Source: Spirosoma rigui (GTDB lineage: Bacteria > Bacteroidota > Bacteroidia > Cytophagales > Spirosomataceae). Taken from it: a stretch of 64,000 nucleotides of DNA. This document shows positions 43,372-53,700 of the stretch, piece by piece. The stretch lies in NCBI RefSeq assembly GCF_002067135.1, contig NZ_CP020105.1, forward strand, positions 434,001 to 498,000. The letters are read 5' to 3'. The notes under the pieces are model-generated. The model searched no databases, was not told the origin of the DNA, and saw nothing but the letters and a program-made list of their open reading frames with translations. The first letter of the stretch is position 1. The number at the start of each line of letters is the position of its first letter. A program made the translations under genes and the position numbers.

Positions 43372-45260
43372 GCGCCCTCGACTATTTCCTGAAAGCCAAC
43401 CTATATGGTCTGCTGTTCGCGGGCTGCTACTGGTTACTGCTGCGCCAACACACGTTTCTGAACCTGAACCGGGCCTACCTGCTGGTATCGACGGTCCTGA
43501 CGCTGACGTTGCCGCTGGTGAGTTTACCCTCGCAAACGTCCCAAACGCTTCCCGTTCCTATGGGCGTTATTACCTTGCCCGTTGTCGGCGTGGTCACCAC
43601 ACCCGCCGATGCAGAACTGACACCCGCTAAGCCCAGTTGGGAACAAGTTGTCTTTTGGTTTTACGGGCTGATTACGGCTCTTTTATTGCTGCGGCTGGCG
43701 ATTCAGTTAAGCCGGGTCGTTCAGATTATCCGCCAGTCGGAACAGGACCGGTATGCTGACTACGTATTGATTCGACCGCGCGGCCACACAACGCCCACCT
43801 TCTCGTTTTTCCGGTATATACTCCTGAACCCGGCCGATACCCGAAACGAACTGATTTTCCGGCACGAACTGGTCCATGTTCGCCAGTACCATAGCGCCGA
43901 CGTGCTGGGGCTCTCAATCCTGAAGGCTGTTTTCTGGCCGGTTGTCAGCCTGCTTTTCGTAGAACGCGCATTGCGCCACGTCCACGAGTTTCTGGCCGAT
44001 CGGGCTGCGGCCGGCCAGGCCGGATTTATGAATCAAACCAATTCCGCCACCGACTACGCCCATTTTCTGGTAGAATATACCTTCGGTGTTCGGCCCGACA
44101 CGCTGACCAACGGATTTTTCAATCCCTCACTCCTGAAACAGCGTATCCTGATGTTGCACCAGCGCGCTACCAATCGCTGGGCGCTGGGCAAGTACGTGCT
44201 CGTGCTACCACTGGCGTTTGCTCTGTTGGCCATGACGACGGCGCGGGAAGAGATTACCACTGTAGTGACGCAGACCGGCAACGACACGATCACCGTTACA
44301 GGACACGTGATCGATCCATCGGGGACACCACTACCCGGAACGTCGGTGATGGATGGCAAGCGCCTGATCCATACAGATGCGGATGGGCGATACCGACTGA
44401 CCAGCTTGGAAAGCCCGGCCACGGTGATGTTCAGCTTTGTGGGCTTCAAGCCCGAGATCCGCCAGCTGACGCGCAACGCTACATTAACCATTACGCTTCG
44501 GCCAACGCAGGAGGAATTACCAGTTATGGGTGCTACGGACGACTACAAAGCCGTGAAACCCAATCCTAATATGCCGAACGTGACCCAGCCCTCTTCGCAG
44601 ACGACTACCGGGAAAGTATTCACGGTAGTGCAGGAGCAGCCTACCTACCCGGGCGGTATGCCAGCGCTCATGCAGTACATTGCCCAAAATCTGCAATACC
44701 CGCTGAAAGCGAAACAGAAGCGCGTACAGGGCCGGGTAATGGTACAGTTCGTTGTGACAGAGACAGGCGCTATCGAGCAAGTCCACATCCTTAAAGGCAT
44801 TGGACATGGGTGTGATGAAGAAGCCCTTCGGGTGATCAGTAAAATGCCAAACTGGAACCCCGGCAAACAAAACGGGCGGGCAGTGGCCGTTCAGTATAAC
44901 ATGCCAATCCAGTTTGCCCTAGACAAGCCGGAGGATAAGCCAACGGGGCAGACAGCACCCGTATCTGATCCTAACGATAGCATAATTGGTGATTTTCCCG
45001 GGAGTAAACAGCAGTCGATACCCCAGTATTCGTCATCCCGCAACACTACGGTTCGGGTACGCGGGAGCGGCACTTTCGGTGAACCGGGGGACAAACCACT
45101 TTACATCCTTGATGGCGTGGTTATTTCTAGTGACACGGTAACAGGTTTCAACCCAAATACGATTCAGTCGATCGACGTCATCAAAGGGGCGTCGGCCGCG
45201 GCAACCTACGGTGACAAGGCAAAAAACGGAGTTGTCATCATAACCACGAAGAAGCCATGA
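43368..45260 (+). CDS. M56 (BlaR1-like) membrane peptidase with carboxypeptidase-like, TonB C-terminal and plug-like regions
   Basis: A 630-residue membrane protein. The N-terminal part (1-300) has several membrane helices and the zinc motif H166-E-L-V-H170 in FRHELVHVRQYHSADVLGL, with HEFLADRAAAG further on as the third-ligand region. After the last helix (about 280-297), a carboxypeptidase-regulatory-like beta-sandwich follows (VTGHVIDPSGTPLPGTSVMD). Then comes a TonB C-terminal domain (YPGGMPALMQYIAQNLQYPL, VQGRVMVQFVVTETGAIEQV). The end PLYILDGVVISSDTV, IQSIDVIKGASAAATYGDKA and GVVIITTKK resembles the plug of SusC-type receptors. It probably senses an envelope signal and cleaves the BlaI-type repressor. 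Confidence 0.9.
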   Translation: MSALDYFLKANLYGLLFAGCYWLLLRQHTFLNLNRAYLLVSTVLTLTLPLVSLPSQTSQTLPVPMGVITLPVVGVVTTPADAELTPAKPSWEQVVFWFYGLITALLLLRLAIQLSRVVQIIRQSEQDRYADYVLIRPRGHTTPTFSFFRYILLNPADTRNELIFRHELVHVRQYHSADVLGLSILKAVFWPVVSLLFVERALRHVHEFLADRAAAGQAGFMNQTNSATDYAHFLVEYTFGVRPDTLTNGFFNPSLLKQRILMLHQRATNRWALGKYVLVLPLAFALLAMTTAREEITTVVTQTGNDTITVTGHVIDPSGTPLPGTSVMDGKRLIHTDADGRYRLTSLESPATVMFSFVGFKPEIRQLTRNATLTITLRPTQEELPVMGATDDYKAVKPNPNMPNVTQPSSQTTTGKVFTVVQEQPTYPGGMPALMQYIAQNLQYPLKAKQKRVQGRVMVQFVVTETGAIEQVHILKGIGHGCDEEALRVISKMPNWNPGKQNGRAVAVQYNMPIQFALDKPEDKPTGQTAPVSDPNDSIIGDFPGSKQQSIPQYSSSRNTTVRVRGSGTFGEPGDKPLYILDGVVISSDTVTGFNPNTIQSIDVIKGASAAATYGDKAKNGVVIITTKKP

Positions 45261-46690
45261 GCGCCCTTCCCTACTTTCTCAACGCCAGCCTGTACCTGCT
45301 GCTATTCTACGGCTGCTATGCGCTATTCCTGCGCCGGAACACATTCTTCGGGCTGAATCGGGCCTATCTCCTGCTGTCCACGGGGCTGGCGTTTCTGCTG
45401 CCGCTCATCGAACTACCGGGTAGCGCCACCAGTGCCCTGTCGGGCAACTCCATTACGTTGCCGGCGTTCACCGTGGGTACGGGTTCCGCATCGGCCACTG
45501 ATAGTGTCACCACCGAGTACTGGCTCTGGCTTATCTACGGCATTGGTGTTGTTACCATGCTCGTTCGACTGGCGGTGAATGGCTGGGGCGTTCGGCGACT
45601 GATCCGCAATGGTGTTGCCGAGTCGCGACGACACTATACGCTCGTACGGCTTACCAGCGACACGATACCCTCGTTCTCCTTCGGGCGGTATCTGGTCCTC
45701 AACCGGACCGATGCGCTGACCGAGCCTGACGCCCTGATTCGCCACGAAGAGGCCCATATCCGGCAGCGCCACACTCTCGACATTCTGTTTATTGAGCTGG
45801 TACGCGCGGCCCTTTGGTTCAACCCGGTGCTGATCCTGTACAAACGCAGCCTGCAGGAAGTACACGAATTCCTGGCCGATGAAGCCGTGGCCCGGACGGC
45901 CCACCGCCCCGACTACGCCCGGCAGCTGGTGGCTTACGCCCTCAACGTACCGTCGGCCCTGCTGACAACTCCTTTTGTATCAACGTCAACCCTAAAACAA
46001 CGTATCCTTATGCTCCAAAAACCCGCATCCAATCGCCGGGCACTCCTCGGCTATGCACTCGTGCTGCCCCTGGCCGGGCTCCTGACCCTGTGTACCCAAC
46101 CCGACCGGGAAGTTGCCCAAACCGACATGGTAATCAATCAGCCCGCCCGTCAAGCCAACATCGATGGCCCTATATTTACGGTGGTAGAAGAACAGCCCGA
46201 GTTTGAAGGCGGCATGAAACAGTTGGGCGCCTACCTGAGTAAAAACCTCCGATACCCGAAAGCGGCCGAAAAGGTAAATGCGGAGGGGCGTGTATTCGTA
46301 AGCTTCATCGTTACGCAGGACGGCGACGTAGCAGACGTGAAGCTGTTAAAAGATATTGGCTTCGGAACTGGCGAAGAAGCCGTTCGTGTCGTATCAGCCA
46401 TGCCCCGCTGGAAACCCGGTAAGCAAAGTGGTCAGCCCGTAAACGTACGGTATAACTTACCGATCAACTTCCAGTTGGAAGATGACAAAACAACGCAAAC
46501 ATCGCTTGGTGTACCGCCCCCGCCACCACCGGTTCCGGCCAATGAATCATCGGCAATGTCTGAGGTAAAGCACTTTACCATTGACGGGAAGGAATCAACC
46601 GAGCAGGAAGTCAATGCGTTGCCACCCAGCCGGATTGTCCGCGTCGATGTAAACAAAGAGCAGGGCACCGTAGCAGTTACCACGAAATAG
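45257..46690 (+). CDS. M56 (BlaR1-like) membrane peptidase with TonB C-terminal domain
   Basis: A 477-residue relative of the preceding protein, joined by an ATGA overlap. Zinc motif H163-E-E-A-H167 lies in IRHEEAHIRQRHTLDILFIE, with LQEVHEFLADEAVA after it. Membrane helices occupy residues 1-110, 170-200 and about 260-285. The TonB C-terminal domain is FEGGMKQLGAYLSKNLRYPK then EGRVFVSFIVTQDGDVADVK and MPRWKPGKQSGQPVNVRYNL. A Pro run (GVPPPPPPVP) and a short tail ending IVRVDVNKEQGTVAVTTK follow; the tail looks like a reduced form of the plug-like end of the first protein. It has no carboxypeptidase-like domain. Both receptors may act on the same repressor. Confidence 0.9.
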   Translation: MSALPYFLNASLYLLLFYGCYALFLRRNTFFGLNRAYLLLSTGLAFLLPLIELPGSATSALSGNSITLPAFTVGTGSASATDSVTTEYWLWLIYGIGVVTMLVRLAVNGWGVRRLIRNGVAESRRHYTLVRLTSDTIPSFSFGRYLVLNRTDALTEPDALIRHEEAHIRQRHTLDILFIELVRAALWFNPVLILYKRSLQEVHEFLADEAVARTAHRPDYARQLVAYALNVPSALLTTPFVSTSTLKQRILMLQKPASNRRALLGYALVLPLAGLLTLCTQPDREVAQTDMVINQPARQANIDGPIFTVVEEQPEFEGGMKQLGAYLSKNLRYPKAAEKVNAEGRVFVSFIVTQDGDVADVKLLKDIGFGTGEEAVRVVSAMPRWKPGKQSGQPVNVRYNLPINFQLEDDKTTQTSLGVPPPPPPVPANESSAMSEVKHFTIDGKESTEQEVNALPPSRIVRVDVNKEQGTVAVTTK

Positions 46691-46724
46691 CCTGCAATTG
46701 ACATTGTGGGATTGGCTTACAACG

Positions 46725-46760
46725 CCAAACAGCCCCCGATTAACGCCGGGGGCTGTTTGG
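46725..46760. terminator. Strong bidirectional hairpin terminator
   Basis: CCAAACAGCCCCCG (46725-46738) and CGGGGGCTGTTTGG (46747-46760) form a perfect 14-bp stem with an 8-nt loop. It lies 35 nt after the M56 gene and 71 nt before the end of the convergent lipoprotein gene. No T run follows on either side, but the stem itself ends in A/T-rich steps. Confidence 0.75.
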
Positions 46761-46830
46761 TGAAATTGTATCTGAGGCCATTACCGGGTACCTGTCCCTG
46801 TATCCGCCATTGACATTATGGGCGGGGTTA

Positions 46831-47418
46831 CTAGGGGCGCGGTTGGGTAGATTGAACTATACCTTTTACCGCGAACTCGTTCTTGTCGAAATAAGGCAAT
46901 TTCTGAAAACCGGACACCGTATACTGCTGCATCTGCCACGGATCGCGCCCGTTAGCTCCGCTTTCCATCACAACGTGACGTTCGGATGAGTAGAGTGGAT
47001 TCGCCGTCTGCAGAACGGCCTCGATCCGGCGCGGCTGGTGCGTGGCCGAGTCCAGCTGCACCCGCAACGACCGTACCGTCAGTTTCTCTTCCGATTTCTT
47101 TAGTGTATACTGATACGTCAGCGAATCAGGCCGGGTGATCTGGTAGCTGCTGCGCAGGGCCGGTTTGTTGATGTCGGCCTGGGTGAAGAGTTCCAGCTCC
47201 CGGCTCCAGTTGATGTCGCGCGTGTCCTGCCGGCTTGTCTTTTCGTTAATCCGCACCTGTTTGTTCACCAGTGGCTTGCGGGTTGTGAGTTCCGCAATCT
47301 GGCGTTTAACATAGCCCGCAATATCATAATAGACGTTGGGCTGGTTAGTTTGGGTAGGACTGGAACAACTGCTGACGATCAGCGCGAAGAAAAGACAACC
47401 TGAATAAACGAAGCGCAT
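46831..47418 (-). CDS. Lipoprotein of unknown function
   Basis: A 195-residue protein from ATG 47418, which begins a lipoprotein signal: MRFVYSGCLFFALIVSSCSS, with the lipid-bearing Cys at residue 18. A longer frame to 47661 would overlap the divergent lpdA gene and was rejected. The mature part is hydrophilic with alternating beta-like segments (RSSYQITRPDSLTYQYTLKK, VRSLRVQLDSATHQPRRIEA). I do not recognise a family. It shares a 174-nt divergent spacer with lpdA, in which I see no clear promoter. Confidence 0.75.
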   Translation of the reverse strand: MRFVYSGCLFFALIVSSCSSPTQTNQPNVYYDIAGYVKRQIAELTTRKPLVNKQVRINEKTSRQDTRDINWSRELELFTQADINKPALRSSYQITRPDSLTYQYTLKKSEEKLTVRSLRVQLDSATHQPRRIEAVLQTANPLYSSERHVVMESGANGRDPWQMQQYTVSGFQKLPYFDKNEFAVKGIVQSTQPRP

Positions 47419-47592
47419 AAACCGAAACGATTTGGCCCCCAAGCTGGGAGACCATTCTGAATCACCAACACGTTTTTTGGGAAATCGGTTTGGGCAATCG
47501 AATTCTGAACCAAATTTGCAGTTACAATGCTTTTCAACTGAACAGGTTGCGTATAGGCTTTTGACACGCAATCCCTCAAAAAATCTGCAAAT

Positions 47593-48993
47593 ATGGAATA
47601 CGATGTTATCATCATTGGTTCGGGCCCGGGCGGCTACACCGGCGCGATTCGTTGTGCTCAACTCGGACTAAAAACGGCCATTATTGAGAAATACCCGACG
47701 CTGGGTGGTACCTGCCTGAACGTCGGCTGCATCCCGTCCAAGGCGCTGCTCGACTCATCGGAGCATTTCTACAACGCAGCCCACACCTTCGCTCAACACG
47801 GCATTAAACTGAATGATTTGCAGGTCGATATGCCGCAAATGGTCCATCGGAAGCAGGAAGTTGTTGATCAGACAACGAAAGGCATTGCGTTTCTGATGAA
47901 GAAGAACAAAATCGATACCTACTACGGTATGGGTTCGTTCGTCGATGCCCACACGGTTAAGATTGCCAAAACCGACGGGGGCGAAGAAACCATCAAGGGT
48001 AAGAATATTGTCATTGCTACCGGTTCGAAACCGATGTCGTTCCCGTCGATGCCCATCGATAAAAAGCGCATCATTACCTCCACCGAAGCGCTGACGCTGG
48101 AGCAGGTACCCAAACACATGATCGTGATCGGTGCGGGCGTAATAGGTGCCGAACTTGGTTCGGTATTCTCGCGGCTGGGCGGTAAGGTATCGTTCATCGA
48201 GTTTGCCGATTCGATGATTCCAACGATGGACAAAACGATGGGAAAAGAACTCCAGCGGGCGATCAAAAAACTCGGTGCCGATTTCTACTTCAAGCACAAG
48301 GTCACGAAAGTAGAGAATAAGGGCGACGAAGTCGAAGTAAGCATCGACACACCCGACGGCAAGCAGATTACCCTCACGGGCGACTACTGCCTGGTTTCGG
48401 TAGGTCGGCGTCCCTACACCGATGGCCTGAATCTGGAAGCCGCCGGTCTGCAAACCGACAGCCGGGGCAAGATCGAAGTCGACAACAACCTCCGCACGAG
48501 CGTTCCGCACATCTACGCCCTGGGCGACGTGATCCGGGGTGCCATGCTGGCCCACAAAGCCGAAGAAGAGGGTACATTCATTGCCGAAACCATCGTTGGG
48601 CAGAAACCACACATTCACTACCGCCTGATTCCGAACGTAGTGTATACCTGGCCGGAAGTAGCAGCAGTGGGCTATACCGAAGAGGAAGTAAAAGCCGAAG
48701 GTATCCCTTACAAAACGGGTTCCTTCCCATTCAAAGCACTGGGCCGGGCCCGGGCAAGTATGGACATCGACGGTCTGGTGAAGGTGCTGGCCCACAAAGA
48801 GACCGACGAGATTCTGGGCGTTCACATCATTGGACCGCGCGCGGCCGATATGATTGCCGAAGCCGTAGTCGCGATGGAATTCCGGGCGTCGGCTGAAGAC
48901 ATCAGCCGCATGTCGCACGCGCACCCGACCTATACCGAAGCGTTCAAAGAAGCCTGTCTGGCCGCTACGGACAACCGCGCCATTAACATGTAA
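47593..48993 (+). CDS. lpdA: Dihydrolipoyl dehydrogenase (E3)
   Basis: A 466-residue flavoprotein. The FAD-binding start is DVIIIGSGPGGYTGAIRCAQ, the redox disulfide is C41 and C46 in GGTCLNVGCIPSKALLDSSE. MIVIGAGVIGAELGSVFSRL near residue 178 is the NAD-binding fold, YALGDVIRGAMLAHKAEEEG the second FAD contact, and HAHPTYTEAFKEA holds the catalytic His444. Length and all motifs fit E3 of the pyruvate and 2-oxoglutarate dehydrogenase complexes. No E1 or E2 genes are adjacent, as is common in this group. A hairpin terminator follows. Confidence 0.96.
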   Translation: MEYDVIIIGSGPGGYTGAIRCAQLGLKTAIIEKYPTLGGTCLNVGCIPSKALLDSSEHFYNAAHTFAQHGIKLNDLQVDMPQMVHRKQEVVDQTTKGIAFLMKKNKIDTYYGMGSFVDAHTVKIAKTDGGEETIKGKNIVIATGSKPMSFPSMPIDKKRIITSTEALTLEQVPKHMIVIGAGVIGAELGSVFSRLGGKVSFIEFADSMIPTMDKTMGKELQRAIKKLGADFYFKHKVTKVENKGDEVEVSIDTPDGKQITLTGDYCLVSVGRRPYTDGLNLEAAGLQTDSRGKIEVDNNLRTSVPHIYALGDVIRGAMLAHKAEEEGTFIAETIVGQKPHIHYRLIPNVVYTWPEVAAVGYTEEEVKAEGIPYKTGSFPFKALGRARASMDIDGLVKVLAHKETDEILGVHIIGPRAADMIAEAVVAMEFRASAEDISRMSHAHPTYTEAFKEACLAATDNRAINM

Positions 48994-49030
48994 CGCGGAC
49001 TTCGGTCCGCACCGCATGCGTCAACCATCA

Positions 49031-49062
49031 AAAGCCCGACTACCGAAAGGTGGCCGGGCTTT
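49031..49062 (+). terminator. Hairpin terminator after lpdA
   Basis: AAAGCCCG (49031-49038) pairs with CGGGCTTT (49055-49062), with an inner ACC/GGT pair around GAAA. A T-rich stretch follows (GTTGTGTATATT). It lies 38 nt after the stop. Confidence 0.8.
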
Positions 49063-49099
49063 GTTGTGTATATTGCTCGCTTAACCAATATAACCTGCT

Positions 49100-50464
49100 A
49101 TGAAAAAAACACTTACTCTCTTCCTGGGTCTGCTTACGGGGGTGGCCAGCGCCCAGCAGGCCGACTCATCCATGATCCGTTCCATTTACAACGAAGCCCT
49201 CGGCAATGGCAAATCCTACGAGTGGCTCCGGCAACTGACCAAGCAGGTTGGTCCGCGACTGAGCGGGTCGGCAGGGGCGCAGAAAGCCGTCGACTGGTCC
49301 AGGCAAGTGATGGAGCAGCAGGGCTTCGACCGGGTGTTTTTGCAGGAAGTCATGGTACCGCATTGGGTACGGGGTAAAAAAGAGGAAGCGTACATTCACA
49401 TCGGCAGCCAGAAACGTACCGTACCCATTGCGGCTCTGGGTGGCTCGGTAGCGACGGCTCCCAAAGGGATCGAAGCGGGCATTATTGAAGTCAAAACCTT
49501 TCCTGAACTCCGGGCGCTGGGTGCCGACAAGGTGAAGGGCAAAATCGTGTTCTTCAACCGCCCGATGGACCCTACCAAGATCAACACCTTTGAAGCCTAC
49601 GGCGGGGCCGTTGACCAGCGTGCCAACGGGGCTACGGAAGCGGCCAAGCTGGGCGCCATCGGCGTCATTGTCCGCTCCATGACCAACGTGCGCGATGACA
49701 ACCCGCACACGGGTGGCCTGCGCTACGGTACCGGCGTTGCTCTGATTCCGGCGGCTGCCATCAGCACCAACGGAGCCGATTTACTGAGCAAGTCGCTGCA
49801 GGAAAACCCTAACCTGACCTTTTATTTCAGGCAGAACTGCGAAACCCTGGCCGACGCCAAGTCCTACAACGTAGTAGGTGAGATCAAAGGCAGCGAAAAG
49901 CCCGACGAGATCATTGTCGTTGGCGGTCACCTCGATTCGTGGGATCTGGCCGAAGGCGCTCACGATGATGGCGCGGGATGCGTTCAGTCCATTGAAGTGC
50001 TCAGGATCATGAAAACGCTGGGACTCAAACCCAAACGGACCATCCGGGCGGTGATGTTCATGAACGAAGAGAACGGTCTGCGCGGGGGCGTTAAATATGC
50101 CGATCTGGCCAAAACCAACAACGAGAAGCATATTGCGGCCGTCGAGTCGGACAATGGCGGATTCACCCCCCGCGGATTCGGCATTGTGGGTACCCCCCAA
50201 CAGCGGGAAAAAGTAATGCCCTGGAAATCCCTGCTGGCTCCCTATGGCCTGGCCGAGATTGGTCCCGGCAGCGGGGGTGCCGACATTGGTCCGCTCGCCC
50301 AGTTAGGGACGGTTCTGTTCGGTTTCAAACCCGACTCCCAGCGGTATTTCGACTACCACCATACGCCCGTCGATAACTTCGAATCGATCAGCCAGCGTGA
50401 ACTGGAAATGGGAGCGGCTTCCATGGCGGCTCTGGTGTACCTGCTCGATCAGCACGGTTTATAA
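49100..50464 (+). CDS. Secreted M28 family zinc peptidase
   Basis: A 454-residue exopeptidase. MKKTLTLFLGLLTGVASAQQ is a signal peptide. Residues about 120-250 form a PA-like insert before the catalytic core. Zinc ligands are visible: H277 and D279 in VVGGHLDSWD, D289/D290 in AHDDGAG, E323/E324 in FMNEENGLRGG, D351 in VESDNGG, and the late His pair in YFDYHHTPVD near 425. It would release amino acids from peptides in the periplasm or outside, in the manner of bacterial carboxypeptidase Q-like proteins. Similar hairpin terminators sit on both sides of the gene, so it is probably transcribed alone. Confidence 0.92.
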   Translation: MKKTLTLFLGLLTGVASAQQADSSMIRSIYNEALGNGKSYEWLRQLTKQVGPRLSGSAGAQKAVDWSRQVMEQQGFDRVFLQEVMVPHWVRGKKEEAYIHIGSQKRTVPIAALGGSVATAPKGIEAGIIEVKTFPELRALGADKVKGKIVFFNRPMDPTKINTFEAYGGAVDQRANGATEAAKLGAIGVIVRSMTNVRDDNPHTGGLRYGTGVALIPAAAISTNGADLLSKSLQENPNLTFYFRQNCETLADAKSYNVVGEIKGSEKPDEIIVVGGHLDSWDLAEGAHDDGAGCVQSIEVLRIMKTLGLKPKRTIRAVMFMNEENGLRGGVKYADLAKTNNEKHIAAVESDNGGFTPRGFGIVGTPQQREKVMPWKSLLAPYGLAEIGPGSGGADIGPLAQLGTVLFGFKPDSQRYFDYHHTPVDNFESISQRELEMGAASMAALVYLLDQHGL

Positions 50465-50484
50465 CGTACTCGCCTAGCATCCGC

Positions 50485-50518
50485 AAAAGCCCGGTCACCA
50501 GATGGTGGCCGGGCTTTT
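50485..50518 (+). terminator. Hairpin terminator after the M28 peptidase gene
   Basis: AAAAGCCCGG (50485-50494) pairs with CCGGGCTTTT (50509-50518), with an inner CACC/GGTG pair. It begins 21 nt after the stop. The design and much of the sequence match the terminator at 49031-49062. Confidence 0.82.
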
Positions 50519-50710
50519 GTGCGTACGGCGTATTCCGCTTTGGCAAATCCTAGCTTATCATTAAAATATCATTAACCCAATTATATTTTGTAATTATCAG
50601 CAAAATTAAAATTTACACTTAGACATTAAAAATATTTAAGTCTTTTATTCGGTATCTTTATCCTATTGCCGTCAATTCTATTGATAATACAGCATACAGC
50701 CAAACTACCC

Positions 50711-53700
50711 ATGGAAAACACCTCTACCTTCACCAGAGCCGGTTCAGCTCTGGCGCGCTACCTACTGTTCTTTGCCATCTGGTTGCTGGCCTTATCGGCC
50801 GGCTGGGCGCAGACAGCCCGCCAGATCACGGGAAAAATTCTGTCGAAAACGGATGGCAAAGGCCTCCCCGGTGCCAACGTACTCGTTAAAGGAACATCGG
50901 TTGGTGCCGTGACGGATGCGGAGGGTGGCTTCAGCCTGAATGCCGCTCCTAACAGTACGTTAACCGTTTCCTACATCGGTTTTGTGTCGCAGGAAATTGC
51001 GCTGGGCAACCAGACACAGCTAACGATCAGCCTGGCCGAAGATGCGTCGCAACTAGGTGAAGTGGTCGTAACGGCGCTGGGCATTGCGCGGGACAAAAAG
51101 GCACTGGGCTACAACATCCAGGAACTGAAAGGAGCTGAGTTGACCCAGGCCCGGCCCACCAACCTGATCAACGCGCTCTCCGGTAAGATTGCGGGGGTGC
51201 AGGTCACCAACTCCAACGGACAGCCGGGAGCTTCGTCTCGCATTATGATCCGGGGTGCCAACTCCATTGGCTCCAATAACCAGCCCATGTTCGTAGTCGA
51301 TGGTATCCCCATCATTAACAGTAGCAACAACACAGCACCAAGCAGCTCGGCAACCAATACAAACAACACAACCGTCGATTACGGGAATGGGGCGGCTGCG
51401 ATCAACCCCGACGATGTGGAAACGATCACGGTCCTGAAAGGGGCCAATGCTGCGGCTCTCTACGGTTCACGGGCATCGAACGGCGTTATTCTGATCACAA
51501 CTAAATCGGGCAAGGGTCAAAAAGGACTCGGTGTCTCCATCAACTCCAACGTCACCTTCGACCGGCCTTTCCGCCTGCCGGAATATCAGAATGAATACGG
51601 GCAAGGCTCCAAAGGCCAGTTTTCGTATGTCGACGGGAAGGGCGGTGGTGTGGCCGACGGGGTCGATGAAAGCTGGGGTCCCCGGCTCGACGGCCGGCTG
51701 TTACCGCAGTACAATTCCCCCATTGGTGCCGACGGCGTTCGCACGGCAACGCCCTGGGTGGCGCATCCCGACAACGTGAAAGACTTCCACGAAACGGGCG
51801 TTACCACCACCAATAACATCGCCATTGCGGGCGGGGGTGACAAAGCCGATTTCCGGTTGTCGTTCACGAACCTGTACCAGAAAGGCATGTATCCCAACAC
51901 GAACTACAAGCGGAATACCGTAGCGTTCAACGCGGGCTATCAGTTGAGCAAAAACCTCACGGCCCGGGCGTCGGTCAACTACATCCGCGATGGGTCGGAC
52001 AATCGCCAGAACCTCCCACTTTACTGGACCTGGTTCGGCCGGCAGGTCGATCTCAACGACCTCAAGCAGTATGAAGTACCCGGTACCGATCCCAGTCAGT
52101 GGCCCGTGCAACGCAACTGGAACACCAACTACTGGAACAACCCCTACTACGTTCTGAACCGGCAGACCTATGCCAACGACAAGGATCGGATCATTGGCAA
52201 CGTTCAGGTGATTTACAAGCCGCTGGAATGGCTGTCGATCATGGGCCGGACGGGTACCGACTACGGTATTGACCGGCGCACCACCAAACGCGCCAAAGGC
52301 GTGGGCCTGCCCAACGGCGAATTCTTCGAGGATAACGTCTTCACCCGCGAGTCGAACACCGATTTCCTCGCCACCGCTGATAAGGCCTTTGGCGATATCC
52401 GGGCCACGATCAACGTAGGCGGCAACCGGCGTTTCGAGTATTTCCAGCGCGATTACCTCGGCGCACCCGAACTGCGTATCCCAAATCTGTATAACATATC
52501 GAACTCGGCCGTTGGGCTGAACGTCTACAACCGCAACACCCAGAAGGTAGTGAACAGTCTCTACGGGTCAGCTGGTTTCTCGTTCCGCGACTACCTCTTT
52601 CTGGACCTGACCGCCCGGAACGACTGGTCGAGTACGTTACCCGCTGGTAACCGGAGCTACTTCTACCCATCGGTATCGGGAAGTGCGGTCCTGACCGATA
52701 TGCTCGGTTTTCAGTCGAACACACTGCCTTACCTGAAAGTGCGGGCGGGCTGGGCGCAGGTGGGTAACGACACCGACCCCTACGCCATTCAGCAGGTATA
52801 CCAGGCCGAAAGTCCCTGGGGCACTACGCCAACCTTTTCGGAGAATAACCTGATCTACAACAGCGCCCTGAAACCCGAAATTACGCGGGCGGTGGAAGCA
52901 GGCGTAGAAGCCCGACTGTTCGGCAACCGTCTGAACGCCGAGGTAACCTACTACGACAAAGCTACCTCGAACCAGATCCTGCGCGCCAACGTGCCGGTAA
53001 GCTCCGGCTACGCAACGAGCATCATCAACGCCGGTAAAATCCGCAATTCGGGTTGGGAAGTTGAATTGACTGGCTCACCCATTAAATCGGCGGGTGGTTT
53101 CCGGTGGGACGTAACGGTCAATTACGCCCGCAACCGCTCGGAAGTAGTCGACCTGGGGGGCCTGACCAATTACCAGATCAACACCGGGGCGCTGCTGCGT
53201 AACGTCATTCTGGAAGCGCGTCCGGGCTCGCCCTACGGTAACTTCTACGGCACCTACTACGCCCGCGATCCGCAGGGCAACTACCTGTTCGACAAATCGG
53301 GTATCTCGGTTGTCTCGTCAGACCGGAAGGTAATTGGTAACATCATGCCAAAGTGGACGGGTGGGCTACAGAACGCCATTACCTACCGCGCGTTTACGCT
53401 GAGCACGCTGATCGACGTTCGGGTGGGTGGCCAGCTGTTTGCACACTCGATCAACATTGGCCGCTATACGGGCGTACTGAAAGAAACGCTGGAAGGGCGC
53501 GAGACGGGTATCGTGGGTAAAGGAACGGTCGAAACCGTCAACCCCGACGGGTCGAAGACCTACGCGCCCAACACGACGAATATCTCGGCCGAAACGTATT
53601 TCCACACCTTCTACAACCGCAACAACAACGAAGCGTACATGTTCGATGCCGATTACGTGAAATGGCGTGAGGCCCGGCTGTCGTTTACGCTGCCATCCCG

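Noticed and set aside
42976-46690. BlaI/BlaR1 operon as a beta-lactam resistance system
   Set aside because: There is no beta-lactamase or PBP2a gene, and the receptors carry TonB domains instead of a penicillin-binding sensor domain.
47419-47661. 81-residue N-terminal extension of the lipoprotein
   Set aside because: It overlaps lpdA and would hide the lipoprotein signal peptide.
47755-49017. 420-codon frame antisense to lpdA
   Set aside because: It mirrors the codon pattern of lpdA, and the protein is rich in Phe, Gly, His and Val without any domain.
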